Below, piece after piece: positions 62,475-64,000 of a stretch of 64,000 bases of DNA. The notes beneath the pieces were generated by a model. It saw nothing but the letters and a program-made list of their open reading frames with translations, had not been told where the DNA came from and ran no database searches. Position 1 is the stretch's first letter. Each line of letters begins with the position of its first letter. The stretch comes from Rhodospirillaceae bacterium. GTDB lineage: Bacteria > Pseudomonadota > Alphaproteobacteria > Rhodospirillales > Rhodospirillaceae. Made by a program: the position numbers and the translations under genes. The DNA lies in assembly GCA_947476695.1 (NCBI GenBank), contig CANJRD010000005.1:124001-188000 (forward strand), read 5' to 3'.

Positions 62475-62475
62475 C

Positions 62476-64000
62476 CTAATCCAACGGCTCGAGGCGGATG
62501 ATCGAGCCGCCGTGCACGCTGCCGATCCACAGTGGCGGGCGAGCCTGCGTGTCGTCGACCCAGACGCGGCGGATGTTGCTCTGGCGCGGCAACAGGTACT
62601 CGACCCACGTGCCGGTCTTCGGGTCGAGGCGATCGACCTGATCGGTCATCATCGAGGCCGTCCACGCGGCGCCGGTCTTATCCATCATAACGTCGTAGGG
62701 GCCGCTCCACTTCGTCGGCAGCTTCCACTCTTTGATCTCTTTGGTCTTCGGATCGAACATGCCGATGGCATTGCCGCGGTATTCGGCGAACCATAGGCGG
62801 TTCTCTGAATCAACACGGCCACGACGGGGCCGCGCCTCGGGCGTGGGCGTCGGATAGACGGTGTATTCCTTCGTCTTACCGTCGATGAAGCCAATGCTCG
62901 ATCCACCGACCGAGGCATCGCCCTTCACGAGCTGACGGAATTCCAGAAGATAGAGATTGTTGTTTTTATCGGCCGGGATTCCATAGGTCCCCAGCTGCTC
63001 GCCGTTGGCGTCGATGTACTTGCCGAAGTCCTCGTACTTCCCCGTCTTGATGTCGAGGCGCAGGATCGTGCGCTGGTCCTGATTGCTGGTCCAGACCTTG
63101 CCGTCGATATGCGCGTATTCCGGCGCGACGAAGGCCTGTTGGGTGCGCAGGGTCTGCCATTCGTCCGGCACCGGATAATGCGTGATCTTCTTGGTGCGCG
63201 TGTCGAACTTCACGAGGCCGGTCTGGTGCTGCATCGAGACCCAGAAGTTGCCGTCCTTGTCGGCTTCGAGGTCGAGCGCACCGGTCGGCGCGCCGGGCTT
63301 CGGTTCGGGCAGTTTGTAGTCCGTGACCTTGCCGGTCTTCGGATCGAGCATGCCGATGTACTGGCTGGAGAAGTCCGCGTACCAGGCATTGCCGGCCTTA
63401 TCGAGCATGACGTCATGCGGATGCGATTCCTCGCGCGGCAGATCCCATTCGGTGATGACCACACGCGTCGCGCGGCCCTTCGGGCGCGGCAGACGCTTGA
63501 ACTGATAGCGGAAGTCTTCGCGGTCGCCGCTGAGGTTCACGCTCGCCAAGAAGTCCGCTTGGCTTTTCTTCGCCGCGGCCGTGCCCGAGCGACGGAAGGC
63601 CGCGCCGTTCACAGTCTGCGGGTGACCGGGCACACTGCCCGGCATGAAGGTCGCCATCTTATCGAAGACTTCCATGAATTCGGCGCTGGTGTGCGTCGAC
63701 TTGAATACGCGCTCAAGCGTGTGGCAGTCGACGCAGTCTTCCATGTACTGACGCTGCTTCTCCGTGCCGGGGACACTTTCCATCCACTCGGCGTTGGAAA
63801 GCTGCGTCGAAGGATCGACCGCCTTCTTGAGCGCGATGTCGAGTGTGGTCGGTTTGCCGGCGGCGATCTGCGCCGTGGTCGGCGGGAGTTCGTAGTTCGC
63901 CGCCCGGATGGTGATGTCGTACTGCCCCGGTTTCAGACGACCATCGGGGAAGGCGTAGTGCCCATTGTCGTCGCTGACGACCGTGGTCGTCATGTTGCTG
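62476..64000 (-). CDS. Haem-c propeller protein, virginiamycin-B-lyase-like (partial, 5' end off window)
   Basis: A partial protein of at least 505 residues; the true start lies beyond 64000, since the N-terminus visible here begins inside the carboxypeptidase-regulatory-like domain (SDDNGHYAFPDGRLKPGQYDITIRAANYEL). Then CVDCH (haem-c motif, followed by ERVFKSTHTSAEFMEVF) and a Vgb-type propeller with DPKTGKVTDYKLP, NGEQLGTYGIPADKNNNLYLLEF, WFAEYRGNAIGMFDPKTKEIKEWKLP and WTASMMTDQVDRLDPKTG. Paralogous in architecture to 41570. Here the E-x-H pattern of that protein is E-Y-R, so the two may differ in activity. Confidence 0.82.
   Translation of the reverse strand, partial: SNMTTTVVSDDNGHYAFPDGRLKPGQYDITIRAANYELPPTTAQIAAGKPTTLDIALKKAVDPSTQLSNAEWMESVPGTEKQRQYMEDCVDCHTLERVFKSTHTSAEFMEVFDKMATFMPGSVPGHPQTVNGAAFRRSGTAAAKKSQADFLASVNLSGDREDFRYQFKRLPRPKGRATRVVITEWDLPREESHPHDVMLDKAGNAWYADFSSQYIGMLDPKTGKVTDYKLPEPKPGAPTGALDLEADKDGNFWVSMQHQTGLVKFDTRTKKITHYPVPDEWQTLRTQQAFVAPEYAHIDGKVWTSNQDQRTILRLDIKTGKYEDFGKYIDANGEQLGTYGIPADKNNNLYLLEFRQLVKGDASVGGSSIGFIDGKTKEYTVYPTPTPEARPRRGRVDSENRLWFAEYRGNAIGMFDPKTKEIKEWKLPTKWSGPYDVMMDKTGAAWTASMMTDQVDRLDPKTGTWVEYLLPRQSNIRRVWVDDTQARPPLWIGSVHGGSIIRLEPLD

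Overview
The window is GC-rich bacterial chromosome and reads as an alphaproteobacterium. The main reasons are two putative EcfG-type promoters (GGAAC-N16/17-CGTT), an HWE-family histidine kinase, an adjacent MlaA-MlaC pair, and short palindromic intergenic repeats of the kind scattered through Rhizobiales and relatives. Genus cannot be fixed from this sequence. There are no rRNA or tRNA genes, no CRISPR array and no insertion sequence that I can see.

Layout. 0-8.7 kb: two minus-strand housekeeping groups (prmA-pepP-nudix; metF-uvrD-TPR glycosyltransferase-dienelactone hydrolase). 9-18.7 kb: mlaA-mlaC, dctA, a DUF1838 protein, an orphan molybdenum hydroxylase large subunit, a GFA protein, ettA, an AbrB-family permease and an isochorismatase-fold hydrolase. 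18.9-25 kb: a class III CoA-transferase, two copies of a 118-bp palindromic repeat, small genes, an oxyR/ahpC-ahpD peroxide-defence locus and an MFS permease. 25-33 kb: a sensory and stress island with a giant soluble poly-HAMP hybrid kinase, a REC-PAS-HWE-REC kinase, an SDR of general-stress type and a lone receiver protein. The kinase pair and the SDR each carry an EcfG-like promoter. 33-37 kb: two tandem DUF485-ActP acetate symporter pairs.

37-64 kb is the unusual part. It is a dense block of exported proteins: a TonB-dependent receptor, two propeller proteins with a c-type haem motif (virginiamycin-B-lyase-like), and two paralogous operons. Each operon encodes a six-cysteine secreted protein of a family I do not recognise, a haem-c lipoprotein of the DUF1587/1592/1588/1585 class, a Tat-exported DUF1552 protein and a protein with three PF03640 repeats. 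Each is associated with a CHRD-domain protein. Between them lies a divergent gene that fuses the six-cysteine domain to PF03640-type repeats, and a CHRD-lysR-lysR operon that could regulate the set. I read this as one duplicated extracytoplasmic redox system of unknown substrate. It is the best candidate here for an undescribed system. Its function is inference; the gene content, duplication, fusion and motifs are visible in the sequence.
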